From Brooklawnia sp049651565 (GTDB taxonomy: Bacteria; Actinomycetota; Actinomycetes; Propionibacteriales; Propionibacteriaceae), in the NCBI RefSeq assembly GCF_049651565.1, contig NZ_JBASCI010000227.1:1-11970 (forward strand): a DNA stretch of 11,970 nucleotides, in the 5' to 3' direction. The notes beneath the pieces are model-generated. The model saw only the letters and a program-made list of their open reading frames with translations. It made no database searches and was not told the origin of the DNA. The translations under genes were made by a program, and so were the position numbers. This document shows, in pieces, positions 1 through 7,604 of the stretch. Numbering within the stretch: the first letter of the stretch is position 1; each line of letters begins with the position of its first letter.

Positions 1-213
1 GTGCAGGACACCGTGGTCATCAAGCGAGCCCTGATGGTCTGGCCGACCGCGCTGGTCACCGAGCCGGTGGCCGTCCGGGAGCGGCTGGCCGAGGAGGCCC
101 GCAGCGAGGTACCGCAGGCCATCCGTGAGGCGTTGCCGGACGACCTGCTGGGGGCGCGTCCCGGTCAGCTGGATAATGGCCAGTTGGACGAGGTCGTCGA
201 GGCCGAGGTCTGA
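1..213 (+). CDS. 3' end of an unidentified gene (partial)
   Basis: An open frame runs from the first base of the window to a TGA at 211-213. About 63 of its 70 codons end in G or C, which matches the real genes here, so I read it as the C-terminal part of a protein that begins upstream. The GTG at position 1 is an in-frame valine at the window edge and need not be the start. The visible 70 residues begin fairly hydrophobic (around IKRALMVWPTALVTEPVAV) and end acidic and hydrophilic. I see no known motif and cannot name the family. Its last 49 bases overlap the 3' end of the minus-strand membrane-protein gene, a convergent tail-to-tail arrangement. Confidence 0.6.
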   Translation: MQDTVVIKRALMVWPTALVTEPVAVRERLAEEARSEVPQAIREALPDDLLGARPGQLDNGQLDEVVEAEV

Positions 214-1889
214 ACAGGGGGTTCCTCGGCCGGGTGCCCGGTCGTGCGGCGCAGCGCCGCCAGGGCGGCCAGCCCGGCGGCGAAGAACAACGCCCCGCCC
301 AGGGTCCGGTCTCCGTAGGCCATCATCGCGGTCTGGTCGAGCGCCGATCCCTCCACCCTGACCTGGGCGCTGATGGCCAGCGACACCACCGCCAGCAGCG
401 ACATGGTCGCGTAGACCAGGATCCGGGACGCGTGGGGGAACTGCCTGGAGTCGCCGCGGGCCAGTTCGCCGTCGGTGAGGACCCGCCACAGCAGGCTGAT
501 CAGCAGCACACCGGTGGCTGACGCGGTGGCGAAGACGGTGCCCGGCTCGGACAGCACCTCCCGGAACCGGTACAACGACACCAGCAGGACCAGCACCAGT
601 CCGTGCTGCAACCCGGCGGGACGGTTCCCACGAGTGACCAGCGCCACCAGCAGGCCGACCAGCAGCAGAACGCCGACCGGCTCGGGCTCCCAGGTCAGCC
701 ACCGCCAGCCGGTGCCCACCGCTGCCGCCGACAGCGTCATGATCGTGGCGTATGCGCCCAGTACCATCGGGGCGACCCGGTCGCCCGAGCGGGCCCGTCG
801 CCAGGCCAGCACCCCGGCGAAGCCCGCCTGCAGCAACCGGCCGATGGCGACCGATGCGTTGTTCGTGGAAACCGTGGCCAGCCAGTCCGGGGTGCTGCCG
901 GTGAGGAATGCGACCATCGCGCCGCTCACCGACGACACACCGGCGAGCAGCATCGGCGCCAGCATCAACATCGCCAGCAGGTAGGCGTCCTCGTGCCAGG
1001 CGTTGATGAGTTCGTCCGGTTCGGCCGGATCATCCTGGCTGGGCACCTCCGGCAGCGCGCGGCGGAGCGCGAGCAGCACGGCGACCACCAGCACCAGCGC
1101 GACGCCTGAGCCGAGCCACACCATGCCGGACCAGCCTGGCGTCCTGCGGATGGTCTGCACCACGGCATCAGCCAGATTGAGCACCACAAGCGCACCGATC
1201 ACCGCCACGACAAGTCGCTGTGGCAGCGCCTGCGCCGATCCGAAGCCGAGCCGCTGGGCCAGCGAGACCCCGATCTGGCTGGCCGCGTAGCCGCCCATCA
1301 GCAGTGCCGGCAAGGCCAGGGTCGTCATCATCAGCAGCACCAGTTGCATGCTGAGGGTGCGTTGGTCGTAGCCGAAGTTCGCCTCCTGCTGCAGCGGCCC
1401 CAGCAACGCCACGCAGACCAGCCCCCACAGCACCGGGAATTCCCAGAGCGCGAACCGTCCGCGTGCCCGGACCAGGAAGAAGACGATGATGACCAGGCCA
1501 CCAAGGGCTGCCATCCAGCCACGCTCGGGGACTGCCGCGATAGGCGTCAACGGCGCCAACAGCAGCAGCACGGCGATGATCCGCAGCACCGGCTGGATGT
1601 GCAACACCGCGGTCAGGCCGATGCCCAGGGTGAGGGTGACCAACCAGGTGATCACCGTCATGCTGCCGGCGCTGATCACCTCGCGGCCCTCGATGACGAT
1701 CAGCGCGTCGTGTCGCATGATCCAGGGCGCCGCCAGCACCAGCACCATCGAGATCAGGTAGGCCACGCCGGCCAGCGCCAGGATGGGGGCCACCCCGCCG
1801 GGCCAGCGGCGGGGCTGCGGCATGCCGTCCTGGATTGGGGCGACCACCACGTCTCGCAACGCATCCTGCAGCACCCGTGCGAACCTCAT
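165..1889 (-). CDS. Polytopic integral membrane protein of unknown function
   Basis: The protein has 574 residues and roughly 14-16 hydrophobic segments joined by short loops. A charged loop (PEVPSQDDPAEPDELINAW) lies near the middle, and the C-terminal tail is short and polar. I see no catalytic or transporter signature, so no function is assigned. I chose the ATG at 1889-1887 because it overlaps the stop of the upstream propeller gene as ATGA, the usual mark of translational coupling. An in-frame ATG 15 bases earlier (1904) would add MVGGA. Sharing an operon with a membrane-anchored beta-propeller protein suggests the two act together at the cell membrane, perhaps as a complex; that is inference. 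The 3' end overlaps a convergent gene by 49 bases. The coding frame is certain from its continuous hydrophobic pattern and its length. Confidence 0.85.
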   Translation of the reverse strand: MRFARVLQDALRDVVVAPIQDGMPQPRRWPGGVAPILALAGVAYLISMVLVLAAPWIMRHDALIVIEGREVISAGSMTVITWLVTLTLGIGLTAVLHIQPVLRIIAVLLLLAPLTPIAAVPERGWMAALGGLVIIVFFLVRARGRFALWEFPVLWGLVCVALLGPLQQEANFGYDQRTLSMQLVLLMMTTLALPALLMGGYAASQIGVSLAQRLGFGSAQALPQRLVVAVIGALVVLNLADAVVQTIRRTPGWSGMVWLGSGVALVLVVAVLLALRRALPEVPSQDDPAEPDELINAWHEDAYLLAMLMLAPMLLAGVSSVSGAMVAFLTGSTPDWLATVSTNNASVAIGRLLQAGFAGVLAWRRARSGDRVAPMVLGAYATIMTLSAAAVGTGWRWLTWEPEPVGVLLLVGLLVALVTRGNRPAGLQHGLVLVLLVSLYRFREVLSEPGTVFATASATGVLLISLLWRVLTDGELARGDSRQFPHASRILVYATMSLLAVVSLAISAQVRVEGSALDQTAMMAYGDRTLGGALFFAAGLAALAALRRTTGHPAEEPPVQTSASTTSSNWPLSS

Positions 1890-3796
1890 GGCGCCGCCCA
1901 CCAATTCGTGTCACCGCTGGTGCCGATGACAAGCACGCCGTGCCGAAGCCCCACCACCCAGTGGTCGGGTGAGTTGCGGTCGATCGGCCACTGCGCCCCG
2001 ACGCCACCCTCGGCGTCAAGCAGCCAGGTCGTCTGGCGGCCGGTGACCAGCAGGCCATCGGCGGTGCGGGCCATGCCGAGAACCGAGACCGGTTGTTCCC
2101 AGACCAGCCGCTGTTGCGGCACGGAGAAGCCATACACCCGGGTGCTGCCCGCGCAGACGACCACTTCGTCGATCGTTGCCAGCGATCGGCAGATGTCCGG
2201 GGTGCCGGCCTGCCACAGCCGCTTGCCGGACAGGTCGAAACCGATCAGGTTGGTGTCGTTGTCCGCCAGTACGACCTGCTGGCCGACGACGGTGAGGCCG
2301 GCGACGCTGCCGAGCAGCTCATGGGTGGTCACGGTTCCGCGGGGGGAGACCAGGCTGAGGTTGCGTCCGGCGGCCACCGCCAGACCCGGACCGCCCGGGG
2401 TCGAGACCACCCGCGGAGCGAGGTTCGCTCCGGCAGCGACGTCGGCTGTCCAGACCTCGGAGCCGTCGAGCAGTGATCGGATGCTGAGGCTGCCATCGAG
2501 CCCGATGACGGCGAAGTGCCGGTCGTCGAACCTGGTCAGGTCTGCGATCAGGTCGGCGGTTTCGGATTGCCACTGCCAGCGGCCCTCGGCGTCGTAGCCG
2601 ACCAGGGCTCGATCGGTGGTCGCGGCCACCGCCAGTTCGCCGGCTCCCAGCAGGGCCATCACGTCTGCTCCGGGACGCCGGCGCCACTGTACCGTCCAGT
2701 TGCCGTCATCGGCAGGCGAGGCGAAGTTGAGGTTGCCGTTCGGCCGGTTGGCGAACAGGACGCCGTCACCCAGCGCCACCGGCGCGATGGTGACGCCAAT
2801 CGACATGGGAACACCACCGGTGGTGACCACCATCGGGGTCGGGTCTCCACCCGAGACCTGGCCGATGGCCGGGACGTCGAGGGACAGGCCTGCCACCTGC
2901 GGGGCGTGGGGCCCGGTCGTGAAGTGATCGTCCTGGGCGACGACGCCGCGGCCGGGGCAGCGGGTCAGCCGGGTTGTCGACTCCTGGCCCGGGAACGTGT
3001 CGGTGAGCAGGATGTCCAGGCAGCCGGGCTGCGTTGAGGCTGCCGCGCTACCGGTTCGGATGACCTCGACCGGCGCGTCGGAGGAGAGCCCGGTGATGCC
3101 GGTGGACGTCCAGGTCGAGCCCGGTTCGGCCGCTGCTGGCAGCTCCACCAGGCCGGGCTGGACGACGAGGCTGTCGCCCGGCGCGTCCACCGCGTGCACG
3201 GTGAGGCCCTCGTCGCCCACCGAGAGCAACGTCTGCACGATGCCGTCGGGGGCCTGGTTGGTCTCGACCACCCAGTAGCGTTCCAGCGCGGCGTCGAAGC
3301 CGAGCTCCGACAGCACAGTCTGGAAACTGGCCGGTGCGTCCAGGAACGCCACCGCGCCCGGCAGGTGCGAGGTCTCGATCACCAGCCTGCCACCAGCCGG
3401 GTCGGCCAGGAACTCCCGGTGTCCGGACGGCCCAAGGTACTCGGCTGCCGCCACGTCGGGCATCGCAGTGGGTGGCCGGGCGCCCGCGGTCATCGCGACC
3501 GACCACACGAGCATGGTCAGCAGGCCGACCATCCCGACCACGGTGGCCGCCCGGTGGCGCTGCACCTGTGCCGGGGTGGACGCCGGGGGACCGCCGGGCG
3601 GGCTGGCCGGCGGCGCCCAATGCTGGGGTGGTGGTGGCCACTGGTGGGGTGGCGGTGGCCACCGGTGGGGTGGTGGCGCGCCCTGCCATGGCGGCGAACC
3701 CCGCGCGGGATCGGTGTCAGGACCGGGATGACCAGGCACACCCGGGAGCCTAGGCGAGATGCCGTACGCGCGGGTGGATGCGGGCGTGTAGCGCAC
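1886..3796 (-). CDS. Membrane-anchored beta-propeller (PQQ-like repeat) protein, proline-rich N-terminus
   Basis: From the start at 3796 the protein has 636 residues. Residues about 36-75 are proline-rich, with a PPPPH-x-W type heptad repeat, followed by one membrane segment at about 84-105 and then an extracytoplasmic domain. The last ~330 residues carry about eight repeats ending in patterns such as VLFANRPNGNLNF, LVGYDAEGRWQWQ, SLLDGSEVWTA, LIGFDLSGKRLWQ and VYGFSVPQQRLVWEQ, typical of PQQ-like or WD-like propeller blades. I see no cofactor-binding or dehydrogenase residues, so a structural or sensing role is likelier than an enzyme. The frame is open up to a GTG at 3865, but that codon lies in the loop of a terminator-like hairpin and the intervening codons have weaker third-position GC. 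The GTG at 3796, with GAGG eight bases before it, is therefore preferred. It is coupled by ATGA to the membrane-protein gene. Confidence 0.75.
   Translation of the reverse strand: MRYTPASTRAYGISPRLPGVPGHPGPDTDPARGSPPWQGAPPPHRWPPPPHQWPPPPQHWAPPASPPGGPPASTPAQVQRHRAATVVGMVGLLTMLVWSVAMTAGARPPTAMPDVAAAEYLGPSGHREFLADPAGGRLVIETSHLPGAVAFLDAPASFQTVLSELGFDAALERYWVVETNQAPDGIVQTLLSVGDEGLTVHAVDAPGDSLVVQPGLVELPAAAEPGSTWTSTGITGLSSDAPVEVIRTGSAAASTQPGCLDILLTDTFPGQESTTRLTRCPGRGVVAQDDHFTTGPHAPQVAGLSLDVPAIGQVSGGDPTPMVVTTGGVPMSIGVTIAPVALGDGVLFANRPNGNLNFASPADDGNWTVQWRRRPGADVMALLGAGELAVAATTDRALVGYDAEGRWQWQSETADLIADLTRFDDRHFAVIGLDGSLSIRSLLDGSEVWTADVAAGANLAPRVVSTPGGPGLAVAAGRNLSLVSPRGTVTTHELLGSVAGLTVVGQQVVLADNDTNLIGFDLSGKRLWQAGTPDICRSLATIDEVVVCAGSTRVYGFSVPQQRLVWEQPVSVLGMARTADGLLVTGRQTTWLLDAEGGVGAQWPIDRNSPDHWVVGLRHGVLVIGTSGDTNWWAAP
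3617..3676 (-). repeat. In-gene 21-bp tandem repeat coding for proline/tryptophan heptads
   Basis: About three imperfect 21-bp units encode P-P-P-P-H-[RQ]-W and P-P-P-P-Q-H-W in the proline-rich N-terminal part of the propeller protein, before its membrane segment. The cytoplasmic tail would thus carry a short repeat that can change in copy number by slippage. Proline-rich tails of this kind are common in actinobacterial membrane proteins. Confidence 0.7.
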
Positions 3797-3853
3797 CGAC
3801 TCAGCCTCAGCCCATGGGAAGGTCGGCGCCCGGTCGGCAGGCCCCAAAGGCTT

Positions 3854-3881
3854 CGAGGGGCCCACGGGAGTGAGCCCCTCG
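3854..3881 (-). terminator. Probable terminator hairpin after dhaK
   Basis: Perfect 8-bp arms, CGAGGGGC at 3854-3861 and GCCCCTCG at 3874-3881, are separated by a 12-base loop. The hairpin begins 16 bases beyond the dhaK stop, in the direction of dhaK transcription. There is no U-tract after it, which is usual in high-GC actinobacteria. It likely separates the otsA-dhaK operon from the propeller gene, although some read-through is possible. Confidence 0.55.
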
Positions 3882-3896
3882 TCGCAATGGTAATGA

Positions 3897-4892
3897 TCAG
3901 AAGGTGCGGATGGCGATCTCGGCAGGTGCCAGCAGCAGTTCCTTGATCTCGTCGTCGACCTTCACCAGGGTCATCGAGGCACCCGCCATCTCCAGCGAGG
4001 TGCAGTACTCGCCGACGTAGCTGCGCCACACCTTGATGCCGCGTTCGGACAGTTTGCGGTGGGCGATCCCGTACAGCAGGTATAGCTCGGAGATCGGGGT
4101 GCCGCCCAGGCCGTTGATCATCAGTGCGACTTCGTCGCCCGATTCGTAGGGCAGGTCGGGCACGATCGCCTCGATCAGTTCGTCCACGATCTCGTCAGCA
4201 CTGACCAGCTTGTCGCGACGGCGTCCGGGCTCACCATGGATGCCGACGCCGACCTCCATCTCGTCCTCCTCGAGGTGGAACAGCGGCTCGCCCTTGGCGG
4301 GCGGGGTGCACGGGGTGAGCGCGATACCCATCGATCGGGTCACCGAGTTCACCTTCTCACCGATCGCCACTACCTCGTCGAGGCTGGCGCCCTGCTCGGA
4401 CTTCGCCCCGCAGGCCTTCATGACGAAGAAGTTGCCGGCAACGCCGCGGCGTCCGACGGTGAACGTGGAGTCCTTCACGGCAACGTCATCGTTGATGAAC
4501 AGGGTCGCGACGTTGTAACCCTCGGCCTCCAGCATCTCCCGAGCCATCTCGAAGGCCATCTTGTCGCCGGTGTAGTTGTTGACCAGCAGCAGAATGCCCT
4601 TGTCGGAGGCCAGCAGCTTGCCCGACTCGTAAACGTAGTCCATCGGCGGGGCGGCGAAGACGTCGCCGGGACAGGCGCCGTCCAGCATGCCCTTGCCGAC
4701 CACCATCACGTGGGCGGGCTCGTGGCCCGAACCGGAGCCCTGGATGATCGTCACCTTGTCGTTGTTAGGCGCGTCGGCGCGCATGATCAGGTTGTACTCG
4801 GGCACGTACTTGAGCGTGTCCGGATTCGCCAGCGCGATGCCGGTCAACATCTCCGGCACGAATTGCTTGGGATCGTTCATGAACTTCTTCAT
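3897..4892 (-). CDS. dhaK: Dihydroxyacetone kinase-family substrate-binding subunit DhaK
   Basis: This 331-residue protein is the usual length for DhaK, the subunit that binds dihydroxyacetone covalently as a hemiaminal with a histidine while the phosphoryl group arrives from DhaL. The key residues of E. coli DhaK (His56, Asp109, His218) are all present, shifted by one: His57 in GSGSGHEP (52-59), Asp110 in NNYTGDK and His219 in GIHGEPG. The loop reads GSGSGHEP where GGGSGHEP is more usual. The ATG at 4892 has GAGG six bases upstream. It lies 51 bases after dhaL and is the last gene before the 3854-3881 hairpin. The substrate may be dihydroxyacetone, but relatives phosphorylate tetruloses such as erythrulose, so the exact sugar is open. 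Fold and catalytic role are secure. Confidence 0.93.
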   Translation of the reverse strand: MKKFMNDPKQFVPEMLTGIALANPDTLKYVPEYNLIMRADAPNNDKVTIIQGSGSGHEPAHVMVVGKGMLDGACPGDVFAAPPMDYVYESGKLLASDKGILLLVNNYTGDKMAFEMAREMLEAEGYNVATLFINDDVAVKDSTFTVGRRGVAGNFFVMKACGAKSEQGASLDEVVAIGEKVNSVTRSMGIALTPCTPPAKGEPLFHLEEDEMEVGVGIHGEPGRRRDKLVSADEIVDELIEAIVPDLPYESGDEVALMINGLGGTPISELYLLYGIAHRKLSERGIKVWRSYVGEYCTSLEMAGASMTLVKVDDEIKELLLAPAEIAIRTF

Positions 4893-4943
4893 CTGATTCC
4901 TCTCGTGCTCACCAGCTCGATATTCCGACTGGGGACCATCTTC

Positions 4944-5579
4944 TCAGCGGCCGGGCCAGTTTCCTGCCACCGCTGTCGCCAGTACTCCGATCGCGGTGGC
5001 CCCGGCGTCCACCGACCCGATGCTGCGTTCACCGGTGTAGGCGGCACGGCCGCGCATCGCCTGCATCGACTTGGTCGCCTCGGCAGCCTCGCGCGCGGTC
5101 GCGGCAGCGGCGTCGAGCGCCTCACCCACGGGGGCTCCTTCGTTGAGCTTGGCCTCCAGCGTGTCGGTCATCGGCGCCAGGGCATCAAGCAGGGTCTTCT
5201 CGCCCAGTGAGGCCCCACCGCGCGCCATGATGCCCTCGGCTGCAGCCCGCAGCATCGCGACCGCAGCGGCGCCGTCCAGGGTCTCGGCCTTTCGGGCCAC
5301 CATCGACGCGCGCATGAATCCGGTACCCCAAATGGGGCCGGAGGTGCCGCCGACCCGGCTGGTGATGATCATCGCGACCTTCTGCAGGAAGCTCGCGGCG
5401 CTGGTGCGATCGAGTTCGTCCCATTGCTCCAGCAGACGCTCGCAGCCCCTGGCAAGTGAGTAGCCGAAGTCGCCGTCGCCGACCACCGAGTCGAGTTGGC
5501 AGAAGTAGTCCTCGTTGGAGCACGCGGTTTCGGCGATCGTGCGCACTACGTACTCAACCTTTTCGAGGCTGTCGGGCAT
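4944..5579 (-). CDS. dhaL: Dihydroxyacetone kinase-family nucleotide-binding subunit DhaL
   Basis: This 211-residue protein is the usual length for DhaL, which holds ADP and two magnesium ions and passes phosphate to the sugar bound on DhaK. The three metal-binding aspartates sit exactly as in E. coli, at Asp30, Asp35 and Asp37 (QLDSVVGDGDFG). Further family motifs are GGTSGP (77-82), GEKTLLDAL (126-134) and GRAAYTGERSIGSVDAGA (177-194). The residue after the last aspartate is Phe38, where the familiar form is GDGDHG. The frame is open further upstream, but the ATG at 5579 has a perfect AAGGAG seven bases before it and gives the canonical N-terminus. It precedes dhaK. In PTS-type systems DhaM recharges DhaL-ADP from PEP. 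No dhaM lies here, so the donor may be encoded elsewhere, or ATP may be used directly. Confidence 0.93.
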   Translation of the reverse strand: MPDSLEKVEYVVRTIAETACSNEDYFCQLDSVVGDGDFGYSLARGCERLLEQWDELDRTSAASFLQKVAMIITSRVGGTSGPIWGTGFMRASMVARKAETLDGAAAVAMLRAAAEGIMARGGASLGEKTLLDALAPMTDTLEAKLNEGAPVGEALDAAAATAREAAEATKSMQAMRGRAAYTGERSIGSVDAGATAIGVLATAVAGNWPGR

Positions 5580-5586
5580 CCGTTCA

Positions 5587-5592
5587 CTCCTT
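5587..5592 (-). promoter_or_regulatory. Strong ribosome binding site deciding the dhaL start
   Basis: AAGGAG on the minus strand stands seven bases before the ATG at 5579. It fixes the dhaL start against the longer open frame that reaches 5777 inside the macro gene. Confidence 0.85.
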
Positions 5593-5617
5593 CGTGGTTC
5601 CCATTGGATGCAAGCGT

Positions 5618-5636
5618 AGCGACCAGTCCTGTCGCT
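5618..5636 (-). other. Inverted repeat between the macro gene and dhaL
   Basis: AGCGAC (5618-5623) and GTCGCT (5631-5636) form a 6-bp stem with a 7-base loop in the 70-base gap between the macro gene stop and dhaL. It could be a weak terminator, an mRNA-processing site or chance. No clear promoter is seen in the gap, so dhaL may depend on read-through from otsA. Confidence 0.3.
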
Positions 5637-5649
5637 GGTGGCGGATCGC

Positions 5650-6177
5650 TCAGCTCCCGTTTGATTGCAGTTCAGACAGTGCTTTCTCGAAGGCCTTGTA
5701 TGTCTGGTCGTTGAACAGCCAGAAGCGTGCCTCGACGACTTCCGGGTGGTCGGCCAGCGCGGCTGCCACGGCGCCAAGCGCGATTCTGGCGGCGTCGTCC
5801 AGTGGATAGCCGTAGATACCGGCTGAGATGGCCGGGAAGGCTACCCGGGCACAACCGTTCTCGGCCGCAACCTCGATACTGCGCCGGTAGGCCGATGCCA
5901 GCAGCTCGGGTTCACCATGGTTGCCGTCCTGGTAGATGGGGCCGACGGTGTGGATCACGTGGGAGGCCGGCAGTCGATAGCCCTTGGTGATCTTCGCGTC
6001 GCCGGTGTCGCAGCCGCCCAGCCGCTGGCACTCGGCCAGCAGTTCGGGACCAGCCGCCCGGTGGATCGCGCCGTCGACACCACCACCTCCGAGCAGGCTG
6101 TTGTTCGCGGCGTTGACGATCGCGTCCACCGCGTCGGTGGTGATGTCGCCCTTGTGCAGGGTGATCCTGGCGCTCAT
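5650..6177 (-). CDS. Macro-domain ADP-ribose hydrolase / O-acetyl-ADP-ribose deacetylase (YmdB/MacroD type)
   Basis: The 175-residue protein is a single macro domain resembling E. coli YmdB along its whole length. N-terminal KGDITTDAVDAIVNAAN is followed by GGGGVDGAIHRAAG, with Asn25 and Asp35 at the same positions as the catalytic residues of YmdB. Then come HTVGPIY (76-82) and the ADP-ribose phosphate-binding loop ISAGIYGYP. Members hydrolyse O-acetyl-ADP-ribose and many remove mono-ADP-ribose from acidic side chains; some YmdB-type proteins also affect RNase III. The ATG at 6177 overlaps the otsA stop as ATGA, and GGGAGG lies four bases before it inside otsA, so it is translationally coupled to trehalose synthesis. 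A role in reversing ADP-ribosylation of a pathway enzyme is possible but unsupported. Confidence 0.93.
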   Translation of the reverse strand: MSARITLHKGDITTDAVDAIVNAANNSLLGGGGVDGAIHRAAGPELLAECQRLGGCDTGDAKITKGYRLPASHVIHTVGPIYQDGNHGEPELLASAYRRSIEVAAENGCARVAFPAISAGIYGYPLDDAARIALGAVAAALADHPEVVEARFWLFNDQTYKAFEKALSELQSNGS

Positions 6178-7604
6178 CTGGCCTCCCGGAATTGTGCCAG
6201 GTCGGTCAGGAAGGTGTCGGCCCAGCGATTTATGTCGTGTTCGAAGATCTGTTTGCGCAGCGCCCGCATCCGGCGTTGCTTCTCGCGCCGGGACGCATTA
6301 GCGGCCCGCAGCAGGGTCGATTTCATGCCGTTCAGGTCATAGGGGTTCACCAGGTAGGCCTGCCGCAATTCCTCGGCGGCACCGGCGAATTCGGAAAGCA
6401 CCAGAGCACCTGTCTGATCGGTTCGGCAGGCGACGTATTCCTTGCAGACCAGGTTCATGCCGTCGCGCAGCGGTGTGACCACCATCACGTCGGCCACCGA
6501 GTACATCGCGGCCATCGCGAGCCGGGGGTACGAGCTGTGCAGGTAGAGGATGGGCGGGCGGCCGATGCGGCTGACGTCGCCATTGATGCGGCCGACCATC
6601 AGTTCGATCTCGTCGCGCAGCTTCACATACTCGGCGACGTTCTCCCGCGACGGCGAGGCCACCTGCACGAAGACATCATGGTCGGGGTCGAGGTCACCGG
6701 CCTCGAACAACTCGCCAAAGGCACGGATCCGGTGGATCAGGCCCTTGGTGTAGTCAAGGCGGTCGACGCCGAGGAAGATTCGCCGCGGGTTGCCCAGTTC
6801 CTCGCAGAACTTCTTCGCATAGTCGCGAGCCTCGTCGCTGGTCGCCAGGTCGGCGAACCCCTGGGCGTCGATCGAGATCGGGTAGGTGCGCACCTTCGGC
6901 AGCCGGCCGTCGGGCAGGAAGACGGTGTCGGAGCGGGTGCGCAGGTGCAGGTGGCGACGCACCAGCCGCAGGAAGTTGGCCGGGCCGGCCGGGGTCTGGA
7001 AGCCGATCAGGTCGGCCCCCAGCAAGCCGCGGATGATCTCGGAGCGCCATGGCAGTTGAGAGAACAGTTCGTCGGGCGGGAACGGGATGTGCAGGAAGAA
7101 TCCGATGGTGAGGTCGGGCCGCAGTTCGCGCAGGTACTGCGGAACCAGCTGGAGTTGGTAGTCCTGCACCCAGACCACCGCGTCCTCGGCCGCGACCGCG
7201 GCGGCTTGTTCGGCGAATCGTCGGTTGACCCGGTCGTAGGCCTGCCACCAATCGCGGTGGAACTGGGGGAAGGCCACACCATCGTGGTAGAGCGGCCACA
7301 GCGTCGCGTTCGAGAACCCCTCGTAGTACAGCTCGATGTCAGCAGCGCTCAGCTTGACCGGCGCCAGATGGAAGTGTTCGTGGGTGAACGGCGCCAGCTC
7401 CTCGTCCGGGCTGCCGGACCATCCAACCCAGGTTCCGTCGTGTTGGCGCATCACCGGTTCGAGTGCCGTGACCAGTCCGCCGGGGGAGGTGCGCCAGACC
7501 TGGTTGCCCTGGTCATCGACCTTCCGGTCGACGGGCAGCCGGTTGGCCACCAGGACGAATGGGGATCGGCCGCTGTCGGCTATCGGGCTGTTGCTGTCCG
7601 CCAT
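6174..7604 (-). CDS. otsA: Alpha,alpha-trehalose-phosphate synthase (GT20)
   Basis: OtsA joins glucose from UDP-glucose (or another NDP-glucose in actinobacteria) to glucose-6-phosphate, giving trehalose-6-phosphate in the cytoplasm. The protein has 476 residues, the family size. Catalytic and binding residues align with E. coli: Arg22 in VANRLPVD, Asp148 in WVQDYQLQLVP, Arg282 and Lys287 in GVDRLDYTKG, and Asp381 and Glu389 in PLRDGMNLVCKEY. FFLHIPFPPDELF and LHSSYP are also typical. The VQDYQLQ form in place of HDYHL is known from actinobacterial OtsA. The start at 7604 places VLVANRLP about 17 residues in, slightly longer than E. coli. The next gene (macro domain) overlaps its stop. The partner phosphatase otsB is divergent, 66 bp away. 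Function is secure; the exact nucleotide-sugar donor is not. Confidence 0.97.
   Translation of the reverse strand: MADSNSPIADSGRSPFVLVANRLPVDRKVDDQGNQVWRTSPGGLVTALEPVMRQHDGTWVGWSGSPDEELAPFTHEHFHLAPVKLSAADIELYYEGFSNATLWPLYHDGVAFPQFHRDWWQAYDRVNRRFAEQAAAVAAEDAVVWVQDYQLQLVPQYLRELRPDLTIGFFLHIPFPPDELFSQLPWRSEIIRGLLGADLIGFQTPAGPANFLRLVRRHLHLRTRSDTVFLPDGRLPKVRTYPISIDAQGFADLATSDEARDYAKKFCEELGNPRRIFLGVDRLDYTKGLIHRIRAFGELFEAGDLDPDHDVFVQVASPSRENVAEYVKLRDEIELMVGRINGDVSRIGRPPILYLHSSYPRLAMAAMYSVADVMVVTPLRDGMNLVCKEYVACRTDQTGALVLSEFAGAAEELRQAYLVNPYDLNGMKSTLLRAANASRREKQRRMRALRKQIFEHDINRWADTFLTDLAQFREAR

Noticed and set aside
1344..2597. A long plus-strand open frame (over 400 codons) across the membrane-protein and propeller genes
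   Set aside because: Its protein is rich in Q, H, R and P with no motif, as expected for the complement of high-GC coding DNA, whereas the opposite strand gives clear membrane helices and propeller repeats.
1886..3796. A quinoprotein (PQQ-dependent) dehydrogenase
   Set aside because: Only the propeller-blade repeats are present; the cofactor-binding and catalytic residues and the usual size and organisation of such enzymes are not evident.
5580..5777. A longer dhaL beginning inside the macro gene
   Set aside because: The extra residues are unlike DhaL and the strong SD before 5579 decides for the shorter form.
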